64,000 bases of DNA from Salvia splendens (taxonomy: Eukaryota; Streptophyta; Magnoliopsida; Lamiales; Lamiaceae), in the NCBI RefSeq assembly GCF_004379255.2, contig NC_056035.1, positions 16,885,902-16,949,901 on the forward strand, in the 5' to 3' direction. Every line of letters begins with the position of its first letter. The stretch's first letter is position 1. Shown piece after piece: positions 24,552 through 35,834 of the stretch. The translations under genes were made by a program, and so were the position numbers. The notes under the pieces are model-generated. The model saw only the letters and a program-made list of their open reading frames with translations, did no database searches and was not told the origin of the DNA.

Positions 24552-25574
24552 TCAACCATTGACGATTGATCCTCCATTAGGGTGGATGACTTGGCCAGTT
24601 ATGTAAGACGAATCGACGTTGCAAGCAAGAAACACGTAGGCGGGCGCCACCTCGTGAGGCTGCCCCGCCCTCCCCATGGGCACCTCTTTCCCGAAGCTGG
24701 CGCTCTCATCCTCAGTGAAGGAGGAGGGAATCAGAGGCGTCCAAATAGGGCCCGGCGCCACCCCGTTCACGCGTATCCCCTTCTGCACCAGCTGCAGCGC
24801 CAGCCCCCGCGTGAAGGCCACGATCGCCCCCTTGGTCGCTGTGTAGTCCAGCAGCTTCGGGTTCCCTTTGTACGCAGTCACCGACGTCGTGTTGATGATG
24901 CAGCTCCCCTCCTTCATGTGCTTCAAAGCATGCCTGCAAATACCAATTCAATATTTCGATTTGGTTTGGTTAATTAAATTTGGAATGAAGTGGACGGTCA
25001 CGGACCTTGTGGTGAAGAAGTAGGAGAAGATGTTGGTCCGGAAGACCCTCTCGAGGCGGGGCTCGTCGATCTCCTCGATGGAGCCGGCCTCGTACTGCTC
25101 GGCGGCGTTGTTGATGAGGATGTCGATCCTGCTGAAGCTGTTGACGACCTCATCGACGACGCGCTTGCAGTTGTCGTCGTAGCCGAGATCGGTGGGTATG
25201 GCGAGGGGGTCCTTGGCGTCGGCGTGCTTGGCCTTGGAGAGCATGTTGACCGTGTCGCTCGCGTCCTTGTCCTCTTGCCCCTTGACGTAGGTGAAGGCCA
25301 CCGTGGCGCCCTCCATAGCGAAGCAGTGCGCCACGGCCCGCCCGATCCCGGAGTCCCCTCCGGTCACTAAGGCCACCTTCCCCTGCAAAACAAAATCAAA
25401 CCAATTTTGATTTATCTGAAATATCTATGATGGATAGATTAGGATACGAACCACGAGCTTGTTGGCAGGTTTGTAGTGGTGAGTGGCGGCGCGGGGGGTG
25501 GGGTCCATGAGGTGCTCTTTTCCTGGCTGAGCATCCTGTTTCTGGGGAGGGAATTGATTGTCACCGGAGGCCAT
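24552..25574 (-). CDS. Glucose/ribitol dehydrogenase-type short-chain dehydrogenase, three exons, 293 aa
   Basis: Exons, minus strand: 25574-25452, 25382-25006 and 24933-24552; 882 nt in frame. A classical SDR: cofactor loop TGGDSGIG (48-55), INNAAEQ after the fourth strand, Ser184 and the catalytic Y197-x-x-x-K201 (YTATK). The N-terminal FPPQKQDAQPGKEHLMDP stretch and the C-terminal HPNGGSIVNG are typical of the seed/stress-associated glucose and ribitol dehydrogenase homologs (similar to Arabidopsis At1g54870). The true substrate is not established from sequence. The donor of intron 1 (G/GTTCGT) is weak but is the one that keeps the frame and family alignment. Upstream ACGT boxes suggest ABA control. 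Confidence 0.94.
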
Positions 25575-26100
25575 GGATCGTGGTGGTTTTGGAAGATTGT
25601 GGGGTTTGAAAGAGGTGGGAGGGTGGAGGAGAATGTGAGTGTGGATATAGGAAGAAGGGGAGAAGAGCATAATTTGTAGAGGGGGATGGGATGGAGCGGT
25701 GCAAATAGGGATTAGGATGAAAACGTGGCAGAGGAATATGAATAGAGCGGACACGTCGGCAGGGTCCGACGTCGGGAATGAGATTTAGATGGGTGGCGGT
25801 GGCAGTGCCAGTGCCAGTGCCACCGCCACCGATAATTCTCTTGGAATCCTTATCATTCACTAACAAATTGTAATTATACCCACAACTTATACTATAGTGC
25901 ATGTGATGTACTAATAACTGAGTAGCATCTCACTTCTAATAACATACTAACAAAATTATATTAACGATGTTGAATGCATCTACAAAATGGATTATAATTG
26001 ATCTAAGAAGCCCCTATCCAAGTCTAAGAGATGGAGGATCAATTTCCCTAATTCCTTAATGAGCCCACCCCTATCTAAGCAAAGATATTGAGGAGCAATT
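25575..26100. other. Intergenic: SDR promoter region
   Basis: It includes the ABRE cluster and a simple repeat of GTGGCA/GTGCCA units (25793-25830). An open frame running upstream of the SDR ATG is not supported as coding. Nothing else is recognised before the Copia LTR. Confidence 0.6.
25723..25770. promoter_or_regulatory. Cluster of ABRE-like ACGT boxes upstream of the SDR gene
   Basis: ACGTGGC (25723-25729) is the canonical ABA-response element. A further ACACGTC lies at 25751 and GACGTCGG about 15 bp on. They are 150-200 bp upstream of the SDR start codon, a typical position. Function is inferred from the motif and from the family's seed/stress expression. Confidence 0.5.
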
Positions 26101-26511
26101 TGAAAGATTAATGGGCTAGATTAGATTAATAGGAAATAATTCTATTGGGCTTGGTCCAATGTTACAATTATTCTATTATATATATCCTCTATTGTAGAGA
26201 ACACAAAATATAGAAAACCTAATTCTCTAAGAGAGAAAAGCGGCGCTACGTTCAACAGAGATTTCCTAGCTTTCTCTATAGAACGATTGTACCGAGGAAT
26301 TGTTCCTGCATCGGATCAGAATACACGTGGACCTCGATAGTAGTTGATTCAACTTGCAGGACACAATCGTAGAAGAAAGCACAACAACAAGTAAGATTTA
26401 GTTCCGTTGTGTATTACGTGCTCAACTTGCAATATGATTATGAATCTAGATCTGTTATTCTTGTCTGCAATTTCCGCTGCGCTCATTAGATGAATACAAG
26501 AATTCCTAACA
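26101..26511 (+). repeat. 5' LTR, 411 bp
   Basis: Direct repeat of 32760-33170. It contains the probable TATA (TATTATATATATCC, about 26170) followed by the transcription-start region. Confidence 0.95.
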
Positions 26512-26524
26512 GTGGTATCAGAGC

Positions 26525-28324
26525 CCAGGGCTCGATTCATAATTGTTTTTGTAGTCTAATAATTTGTGGAGTAATTTTTTAAATTAAAACTGTGACTTGA
26601 TCTGTGGAATGAAATCAGATTTCATATTTTGAAATTGTTGTTTAATTCGTAAATTTAGAATAATCGAATTAAAGGTTTGTGAAAATCTTGTTGCAAAACT
26701 AAAGTCAGACTATGAAGTTTTATATTTAAAATTCGTCCAATGATGTTTTGAACATGTTGTGATGCTTTAAAAATTGTCGAAAACAAACTCGCCAGTTTTC
26801 ATTAAAATATCTTAAAGGTAATCTTGAATCCTTTTCTATTTTAAATATGAAACCAACATTTATATTTGAAATCAAAAGTGGTATATTTGAAATCAAAAGT
26901 GGTTTTGAACCAAAACATGTTTCGGATTTTATAATGGTTGGAAAGGTTTTAATTTTGATTTTGAAATCTTTTGAACCAAAATGGGTTTCGGATTTTAAAG
27001 AAAATTATGGATTTTAGAAATCCACCTATTTTCATCAAACTCACTGGGAATTGAATCGACAGCGAAGGCATGTACTGCGAGGTGCAGAGAAAGCATGGCG
27101 CTTGGCGTCAGAGGAAGCATGAGGCTCGACCCATCATTTGGACGAGTCTGGCCGTGCTTTTCTCATTCCCGACGCTGCTCCGTCGCCGGTGTCTCCTTAG
27201 AGGCGACGATTGATCTCTGTTTCACGGAGAATAGTTGGCGGTAGCTGTTTGTCGTCTTGACTCTTGGAGTAGAAGATGAGTAAAGGCAGTGGAGAGTAGT
27301 GGTTGGGTTACGCTTACTTTGGAAATTGGGCTTTGCAAATTTACTTTTAAAGTTGGGCCCAAAATTTTTTATCCATACGTAACTTAATAATTGCAATTAC
27401 ATAAAATAATTCATTAGTTAGACTATTGAACTATAGTTTCAGTTATTTATTTATTAATTAGATTGATAAATTTATTTCTATATTAATTTAGAATTAATAT
27501 AATTAAATCCACATTTAATTAGTGAATAAAATTTGATGTTATTTGTTGAGCATTATTTGATATCCTATGTGATAAGCATGCTATTTGATTTATGCTTATT
27601 TATTTAACTATAGTAGTTAGAGACCGTGTTATATTATGTCTGGGTAGGCGGCGCCCAGTATGTGTAGTCCGTGTTATGCTATGTCTGGGTAGGCGGCGCC
27701 CAGTATTTGTAGTCCGTGTTATACTATGTCTGGGTAGGCGGCGCCCAGTAATTGTTTGAAATTTAATATTGGATATTATATTCACAAAACTAGTATCACA
27801 CTTTTCCCCATAAAATAAAAGTCTTGTTTTGAAACAAACGCATCGCCCATCATAATTGTTTGATGTTCCTAGCCTTTTCGACCACGAGTTTTACGCCAAA
27901 GTGTTTACTCTAAATCTACAAGGCCTAGGCTCATTCATAGATGCATGGTTGGCATCGTGTGATGGGGTTGACTTGCTTAAATTGTTTAGTGACGCCAAAG
28001 CGACCTAAATAATTTATGGATGCATATTAATTGGATTAATAAACCAAGAATTGCAAAATAGTTGTTGCAATTGGCTTGGAGGCCTACCTTGTGATATTAT
28101 TGTAGTGATCAGCCAAAGCAGGGGCTGCAATAATATAGACTTGGATCTTGGACCACTAAAATTTATATTTGATATAAATTCATATTTTATGTTTGGGGGA
28201 CATAATATATGTCAAAATTAGTGGGAGCTAATCAATACAATAAGCCCTTGTTTGATTAGTGATGCGAATGTGATCTTTGCATGCTTTTCTGATTTGCTTT
28301 CGTTTTATTTTCTGTTCAGATAAT
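26525..28324 (+). other. Long untranslated leader of the Copia element
   Basis: 1.8 kb without a gag frame. It holds three tandem 45-bp units (27624, 27669 and 27714) each with GTCTGGGTAGGCGGCGCCCA, able to fold as a GC-rich hairpin. Elsewhere it is AT-rich with dispersed TTTGAACCAAAA-type repeats. Confidence 0.7.
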
Positions 28325-31300
28325 ATGTCAAACTTATCTTATGAGTGTATGATGGAAATAAACAAATTGACTAGGTCAAATTTCACGGAGTGGCAGAGAG
28401 ACTGCCCAAAACTTAAGGCACAAGGTGCAATGAGTGGGAGCTCAGCTATGTTTGTCATTGAGATAAATATGTCTATGAATAACTCACAATCCTGGGTATT
28501 GGATACCGCTTGTGGTTCACACATTTGTAATAATGTGCAAGGTTTAATTGACAGCAGGAAAGTGAGGCCTGGGGAAGTAGACCTACGTGTTGGAAATGAA
28601 GCAAAAGTTGCTGCCGAACGCGTGGGAACTTATAGATTAGATCTTCCCTCAGGACATAGACTAGATTTACATAATTGTTATTTTGTTCCAGTTATTTCAA
28701 AGAATATTATTTCCATTCCGATGTTGGACATCGAAGGGTTTTCATTCCATTTTGCAAACAACAGATGTTCGTTTTCTAATAATGGATTGTTTTATGGAAA
28801 TGCCTCTTTAGAGAATGGATTATATATGCTTGAATACAAACGGAATATTCTCAATGTGCAAAATAAAAGACTTAAGCTATGTAATACGGATAATGCTACT
28901 TATCTTTGGCATTGTAGACTTGGTCATATCAATGAGAAAAGAATAGCGAGATTGAGAAAGTTAGACTATCTAAATTCATTTGATTTTGAATCATATGGTG
29001 CTTGTGAATTCTGTCTCAAAGGAAAGATGACTAATAAGCCACTTTCTGGGAAAGGGGTGCGTGCTAATGGTGTGCTAGAGTTGATCCACACAGATGTGTG
29101 CGGACCGTTTCCAACTCAAGCAAAAGGTGGTAATTCGTACTTCATTACTTTCACTGATGATTTGACAAGGTATGAATATGTGTATCTTATGAAACACAAA
29201 TCTGAGGCCTTTGATAAATTTAAAGAGTTTAAGTGTGAAGTTGAGAAACAACTTGGGAAAAGTATCAAAACTCTTCGATCAGATCGAGGAGGGGAATACT
29301 TGAGCCGAGAATTTCTTGATTACTTGAAATCGCATGGAATTCAGTCAGACTGGACACCTCCTGGTACACCACAAATGAATGGAGTATCTGAAAGGAAAAA
29401 CCGAACATTATTAGATATGGTTCGATCCATGATGAGTTTAGCTAGTCTCCCTTTATTTCTCTGGGGTCATGCTTTACTAACGGCTATTTACATTCTAAAT
29501 AGAGTTCCTTCTAAATCAGTTGAGAAAACACCATATGAGTTATGGTATGGCAAAAAGCCTTGTCTTAACTATATGCGGACCTGGGGTTGTCCAGCTTTTG
29601 TTAAGAAACAAATGACTGATAAATTGGAAACTAAAAGTGAGAAATGTTATTTTGTGGGATATCCTAAAGAAACTAAAGGATACGATTTCTACTGTCCTGA
29701 AAATCACAAGGTGATAACATCAAGGAATGTGACGTTCCTTGAAGACAGTTATGTCTGCAAGGAACAAGGTCAAAATACAGTAGATCTTGAAGAAATTCAA
29801 GAACCACAAGTTAACAATGAGGATGAGATATTATCCACTGGATTGGACAATAACTCAGTGGGAGTTTTTGATGATCTATTGGGGGGGGGGAAATTACTCT
29901 TAGAGAGGACCTTAGAGAGACTCTCGAAGGACCACCTCAAGACAATGAGATGCATCAAAAACAAGATGATACAATAGTTGCATCACATCTACCTCAAGAA
30001 GATCATAGTGATATTCCTGAACCTTCTCACATACAGAATGAACAGCCTGAACCAGAAGAAAACCAACTCAATAGGCCTAGAAGGATTCGTCGTGCACCTG
30101 AGAGACTGAATCTAATGGTTGAGAACCAAGATGATGAAGTTGATTTAGACGACGATGAGCCTAAGACCTATACCGAGGCGGTGTCGGACACCGATCGAGA
30201 GAAGTGGCTTGAAGCCTTGATATCTGAAATGGACTCGATGTACTTCAACTTAGTCTGGGAACTAGTTGACTTGCCAGATGGGGTTTACCCCATAGGTTGC
30301 AAATGGATCTTCAAAAAGAAGAGAGATGCAGATGGCAAAGTACAAACCTACAAGGCTAGGTTAGTGGCAAAGGGTTATAGTCAGCGCGAAGGCATTGACT
30401 ATGATGAAATCTTTTCGCCAGTTGCTAAGATCAAGTCCATTAGGATATTACTTGCAATTGCTGCATACTACAATTTCGACATTTGGCAAATGGATGTCAA
30501 AACCGCATTCTCAATGGAGAATTAGAAGGCGATGTCTATATGACACAGCCAGAAGGTTTTGTATCGAAAGAAAGGCCGAATGCAGTGTGCAAGCTAAATA
30601 AGTCCATCTATGGACTTAAGCAAGCTTCGAGGAGTTGGAATATTTGTTTTGACAGAAAAATCAAATCGTTTGGTTTTGTCAGAAGCAAAGAGGACCCATG
30701 TGTTTATAGTAAACGCGAGAATGGAAACGTTGTCTTCCTCATCATATATGTTGATGACATCTTAATTATGGGAAGCGATCGTTCCATGATGCAATCCGTG
30801 AAAGAATGGTTGTCTAGTTCCTTTATGATGAAGGATCTGGGTGATGCTTCCTACATCCTTGGAATTAAGATCTATCGAGATAGACCAAATAGGATGTTAG
30901 GATTATCACAATCCACTTACATAGACAAGTTGCTAAGGCGCTTCTCAATGGAGAATTCTAAGAAAGGTTTTCTTCCTATGGGACATGGCATTGTATTGTC
31001 GAAGAAGGATTGTCCTTCTAATGACAAAGAAAGAGACAACATGAAAAGGATCCCGTATGCTTCGGCTATAGGATCTATTATGTATGCCATGATTTCTACT
31101 AGGCCAGATGTGGCCTATGCGCTTAGCATGACAGGCAGATTTCAGCAAAATCCCGGTGAGGAACATTGGAAAACTGTTAAGACTATTCTTAAGTACCTTA
31201 GAAGGACTAAAGAATATTTCTTAGTCTATGGTGGACAACCAGAGTTATCAGTTACTGGGTACACTGATGCTAGTTTCCAAAAAGGCCATGACGACTATAA

Positions 31301-31736
31301 GTCTCAGTCTGGATATGTTTTTTTCCTCAATGGTGGAGCAGTGAGTTGGAATAGTTCCAAACAAGGTACAACTGCCGATTCCACCACCGAAGCCGAGTAT
31401 ATTGCTGCATCTGAAGCTGCCAAAGAAGCTGTTGCTTTGTTAGAGTTCGTTAAAGAACTGGGTGTCATTCCGAGTGCCAATAGTGCAATACCTTTGTATT
31501 GTGACAACACTGGTGCTGTTGCGCAAGCAAAAGAACCCAGAGCTACGAACAGGAACAAGCATGTTCCCAGAAGATATCATCTGATCAGAGAAATAATTGA
31601 AAGAGGCGACATAAAATTAGAAAGAGTACCCACTGATGATAATTTGGCTGATCCTTTCACCAAACCGTTATGTATAGCAAAACACAACAAGCACTTTGAG
31701 AGCTTAGGTGTTAAGCATCTTGGTAGATGGCTTTGA
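28325..31736 (+). pseudogene. Copia gag-pol with gag deletion and two frameshifts
   Basis: The ATG at 28325 gives about 25 residues of gag start ([11 protein letters not shown]). They jump directly to DCPKLKAQG, a remnant just before protease: most of gag including the zinc knuckle is gone, in frame. Protease has DTACGSH where DTG is usual. Integrase follows (HCRLGHI, HTDVCG, DRGGEY), continuing to about 29870. Ten or more G in a row at about 29881-29890 shift the frame. RT resumes at 29950 and is broken again near 30510, where one base is missing in the ...KTAF(L)NGELE motif. The rest has YVDDILIMG and a full RNase H (TDASFQKG, TTEAEYIA, KHVPRRYHLI) to the stop at 31736. Confidence 0.92.
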
Positions 31737-32759
31737 ATCAGTGGGAGTTACAGTTTTATATGTCTTAGAAACATTTTGTGTTGAGACAATATTACTTGAT
31801 CACATTATATGAAAATTTCATTTTCTATGGGTTTTGTGCACTTATTGGAATAATTGTGTTAAATGTTTGATTTTATTCTAAATATTTGTTCCCTTGAATT
31901 ATGACTGTCGTTAATGGTGTGAGACATTAATGATATAGTATAATTCTAAAATAGCCCTAACCAATGATCATCAAGAATGAGATATTGATGATATGTTATA
32001 GGTTAGCATGGGGTTTGCATCACATTCTTCGAGAATGTAGTTGTTCTCACAACTATGAGATATTAGATACTCGTGATGGACACATGGTATACTTTGGAGA
32101 GTATTGGTATACCCTACTATTAAACTGTTTTGTTAAGTGTCTACAGTTTATTAGTACATGAAGTATGTAATAGTCCTTGGATCTGAGGTCATTACACATT
32201 TTGTTTGTTGAGTGGTGTGCTTTGATCTTGTCCAATGCTTTGCCTCCCAAAGGAGGATTGAGACACGGACTTGTGTTGGGTACATCATAAGATAAATGGA
32301 AATGGTAGTTGAGCCAAGAATGAGATTCATTCCTCGATTAGAATTTCGAGAGAACACTCAAATTCTCTATATTACTTGACCATTAAGTCATTGGCCAATG
32401 CAAAGATATATTCAATTAAAGTAATTGAATATGATCGAATGGGTCATTTAATAAAGATGAGATAAAGTGATTGAGCTATTTGGATGACACATGACAAATC
32501 TTAGGCTCAATCGGGTGGTTCGTGAATGAAAGGATATTACTATAAACTTTGTGTAAAGGCTTGTTTACCGAATTCACGTAAACGTCCGTCATATATCGAG
32601 CTACGCTGCCAACGCAGTCTAGGAGTTTTGTGCAGACTTCGATTAGATCGTCGTCGATAATGGGGGCCTAAAGGGTCACACTATATGTGTATTATGATCC
32701 GCTCAAGGGTACAATGTTATAGTTGTGTATTACATCTAATGCTAGTCCAAGTGGGAGAT

Positions 32760-33170
32760 TGAAAGATTAATGGGCTAGATTAGATTAATAGGAAATAATT
32801 CTATTGGGCTTGGTCCAATGTTACAATTATTCTATTATATATATCCTCTATTGTAGAGAACACAAAATATAGAAAACCTAATTCTCTAAGAGAGAAAAGC
32901 GGCGCTACGTTCAACAGAGATTTCCTAGCTTTCTCTATAGAACGATTGTACCGAGGAATTGTTCCTGCATCGGATCAGAATACACGTGGACCTCGATAGT
33001 AGTGGATTCAACTTGCAGGACACAATCGTAGAAGAAAGCACAACAACAAGTAAGATTTAGTTCCGTTGTGTATTACGTGCTCAACTTGCAATATGATTAT
33101 GAATCTAGATCTGTTATTCTTGTCTGCAATTTCCGCTGCGCTCATTAGATGAATACAAGAATTCCTAACA
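32760..33170 (+). repeat. 3' LTR, 411 bp
   Basis: Nearly identical to the 5' LTR. It is preceded by the polypurine tract (32748-32759) and followed by the target duplication CAATT. Confidence 0.95.
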
Positions 33171-34248
33171 CAATTTCCATAATTTGGAGAGTATATTTCA
33201 TTATTCCACTTCGATCACGGATAGTAGTGAGTATCTTGTGCACGTATCAGCGTCTACGAGCACACATTGTGCTCACAATTTTTGAGCATTCTGGTGTGCT
33301 CGCTAATCATGTTTTTTTAAGCACAAAAATGCTTGAAAAGTTGTATTTTTCGGCCGCCAATTTTCTAAATTATATTTGGATACATTTTGCTAGTACTATT
33401 ATCAAATAAATAAATACATTACAAAAATTCAAAAATGACATAAAGTAAATAAATTGGTTTATACATTTCATTTGAATTCAAAATACATAATCTATTATTG
33501 CACTTCTCGTTTGTAGAAATTGTTGACTGAAGTTCTTCACCTCGTCTACTAAAAATGTTTGTTCGAAATTGGTGCTTGCAAAATTCCAACTCCAAGCACC
33601 TAATTTCTAATTTCAAACGCCTCACAAATTCTCATGGAAACTAATCACATCAAAACTATTTCCGAGCACCTTAGCGATGCTCGAAAAATGATCGCTACAT
33701 ACACCGTTTTACACTTTTATTCCCTCCATCCCATTACAAGTGACATATTTATTTTCTCTCCACTTTAACTATTTATATAATTTTTTTCAAAATACGTGAA
33801 AAAAATAAATGTGTCACTTGTAATAAAACAGAGAAAGTACATAGTTTCTGACATTTCTTATTTGCACTTGGTAAGTTCTCAGGATTTATTTATTGTTGCT
33901 CGCAATAAGACGCTCGAAAAACTTCGCGATACCCTTTTCATATTTTCTGACAAATATCGCTATGCGCCCTTTTATGTGTTTGCTTACAAACAAGGGCAGA
34001 CGCAGATATTTTTTTAGGGTTTAGTAAGGGCTACCATAAATATTTTTTTCAGTAAGTTCTATACATTCGAACCACTGTTGGTCATATTTCTCTTTATCGA
34101 GAAATTGAAGAAGCCATACAGCCCATCTACCCCTCTTAGTCTCAGAGAGGTCTCCCGTGTGGGGACATGGAGGCGAAAAAAGGAAAGAGAGGGATGGGGT
34201 TTCTCTCGCTTTTGACATAGTGGGCCCCCAGTGGGAGGCTCGCACGAC

Positions 34249-34320
34249 GGGCTATTAGCTCAGTGGTAGAGTCCAAACCCGGTGCCGCATTAGGTTAGGG
34301 AGCTGGACGAGTTCCTTAAA
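34249..34320 (+). other. tRNA-like fragment (start of trnI-GAU or SINE head)
   Basis: GGGCTATTAGCTCAGTGGTAGAG matches the first 23 nt of chloroplast trnI-GAU as I know it and contains a pol III A box. The following bases diverge. A weak B-box-like GGACGAGTTCC lies 50 nt on (34305-34315). It could be a plastid-derived scrap or the head of a tRNA-derived SINE. It cannot fold as a tRNA. Confidence 0.4.
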
Positions 34321-35058
34321 CCTCCGCATCCCAAAGCACGCTGCCCTCCTAGGCGCGCAACACTGGCTACGCTATATGTAAATTTCACTTCATTTGTCCT
34401 TTAAAATAACTTATTTTGGTCGTTTTTAAAATTAGATCATCTTTAAATAACGAAACTTTTTTTGTCTTTTTAATGGGATGTGTCTCATTCTCTATAACAA
34501 TGCTTTAATAACTTTTTCTTTATGAATCTCTTATTTTTGCCAATTACACATTAAAATTTAAAACGCATACCATTTCAAAATTAGCCTATTTTTAGAGGAT
34601 AAAAATATAAATAATAGTATTCAAATGCAAAAAATTCACATTTAACTTTAGAAGCAAAATAGCACTTAAATCAAATTTTAAACAATTCTAGCAACTCAAA
34701 CTCATCTTAAACTCAAATTAAATAAGTAAACTGAACCGATTTAGTTAATACTACTTTGTATCACAAAATCTTAAATAAAATTTAACAATGCAGAGCGCAT
34801 AGCATATTTTAGCATTTTCAATTTTATAATATAATGAATTGTTAAAAATAGTAAATTTTACTTTATTGAATTAGAAGTAAAATGAAAACTGAAGAAAATT
34901 GAACATGTGTAATACTAATACTACTAGTTTAATACTGCAAAGTGCAAACAAGGCTCATTTTAAGGAAAATAACACGTCATTTTATGGAAAAGTATAAAAT
35001 AATATTATAGTAGTCATGTTTAATGACTTAGTCTTCTTCTTCCCCGTTTAGCGTCCGC

Positions 35059-35345
35059 CATTGTTACGTTTATTCCTATAACTTTTTTTCATCTTCAGGT
35101 TATGTTCAGCCCCACTAATCATCCAGTTTTCAGTTCTACAACATTCATGTAGTGACATTGTTACGTTTATTCCTGTAACTTTTTTCATTTTCAGGTTATG
35201 TTCAGCCCCACTAATCATCCAATTTTCAATTCTACAGCATTCATATAGTACCATTGTTACGTTTATTCCTGCAACTTTTTTCATTTTCAGGTTATGTTAA
35301 GCCCCAATAATCATCCAGTTTTCAGTTCTACAGCATTCATATAGT
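35059..35345. repeat. 97-bp tandem repeat, three copies
   Basis: CATTGTTACGTTTATTCCT recurs at 35059, 35156 and about 35252. Each unit contains AGGTTATGTTCAGCCCCA and a CATCCAGTTTTCAGTTCTAC-like end. Copies differ at a few bases. Confidence 0.88.
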
Positions 35346-35834
35346 AAGGGCTTAAGACAATTTTCCAAAAATTTCAAAAAATATACAAGTACAAAGAACC
35401 AAAAAAAAATTATTTTGGTATGGGCTTAAGCCCTACCCTCTCTCCTTTACTGTGACCTGCTCCTGCTTACAAATATACATCACTGCTATATAAACCCTTT
35501 TGCACTCGGAAAGTTCTCGGAGTTAATTTACTGTTGATCGCAATTTGTATTTTGTTTAATTGTTGCTCACAATTTGCTTGAAAGACACAGAGCAGCAAGC
35601 CGGAAGTCTGTGCTCGAAAAACTGTGTCGTTTTTGTAATGCATTGTGAATTACAAGATTCTCAGTTAAAGGTGGCGTGGCAACAACAAGTATACAACGTC
35701 GGAGAAACATTGGGTTGGTAGTAAGGAATTAGAGAATGTAGAAAACAACAAACTAGAAATTGAAATGCTATTCTCTAGAGTGCGTACGGTACATGCAACG
35801 TTTTACTTCACCAAATACAGATTATTCAACTCCA

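Larger units (their letters stand above)
26101..33170 (+). mobile_element. Ty1/Copia LTR retrotransposon, complete ends, 7.07 kb
   Basis: LTRs of 411 bp at 26101-26511 and 32760-33170 begin TGAAAG and end CTAACA. They are flanked by a perfect CAATT duplication (26096-26100 and 33171-33175). The initiator-Met primer site TGGTATCAGAGC is at 26513-26524 and a polypurine tract (CAAGTGGGAGAT) precedes the right LTR. The LTRs differ at only one base that I can find (T at about 26345, G at about 33004), so it is young. Gag is nearly absent and pol has two frameshifts, so the element must have been moved in trans or decayed quickly. Confidence 0.95.
33171..35834. other. Intergenic region, repeats only
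   Basis: No gene is supported. AT-rich, with a MITE-like TCCCTCCATCCCATTACAAG near 33720 and its inverted partner (CTTGTAATAAAACAGAGAAAG) near 33818. GCTCGAAAAA-type words are scattered at 33680, 33914 and 35620. It also holds a tRNA-like fragment and a 97-bp tandem repeat, listed separately. Confidence 0.55.

Noticed and set aside
24582..25370. Plus-strand frames opposite the SDR exons
   Set aside because: Antisense shadows of GC-rich exons without motifs.
25440..25452. GTATCC within SDR intron 1 as a U12 donor
   Set aside because: Using it breaks the reading frame and no U12 branch site precedes the acceptor; the G/GTTCGT donor keeps frame and alignment.
25425..25754. Upstream in-frame extension of the SDR protein
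   Set aside because: The family starts at the MASGDNQFPP-type methionine (25574). The extension is promoter/leader sequence and has no transit-peptide pattern strong enough to prefer it.
34249..34320. A functional tRNA gene
   Set aside because: Only the 5' arm region matches; no acceptor pairing or anticodon arm can be formed.
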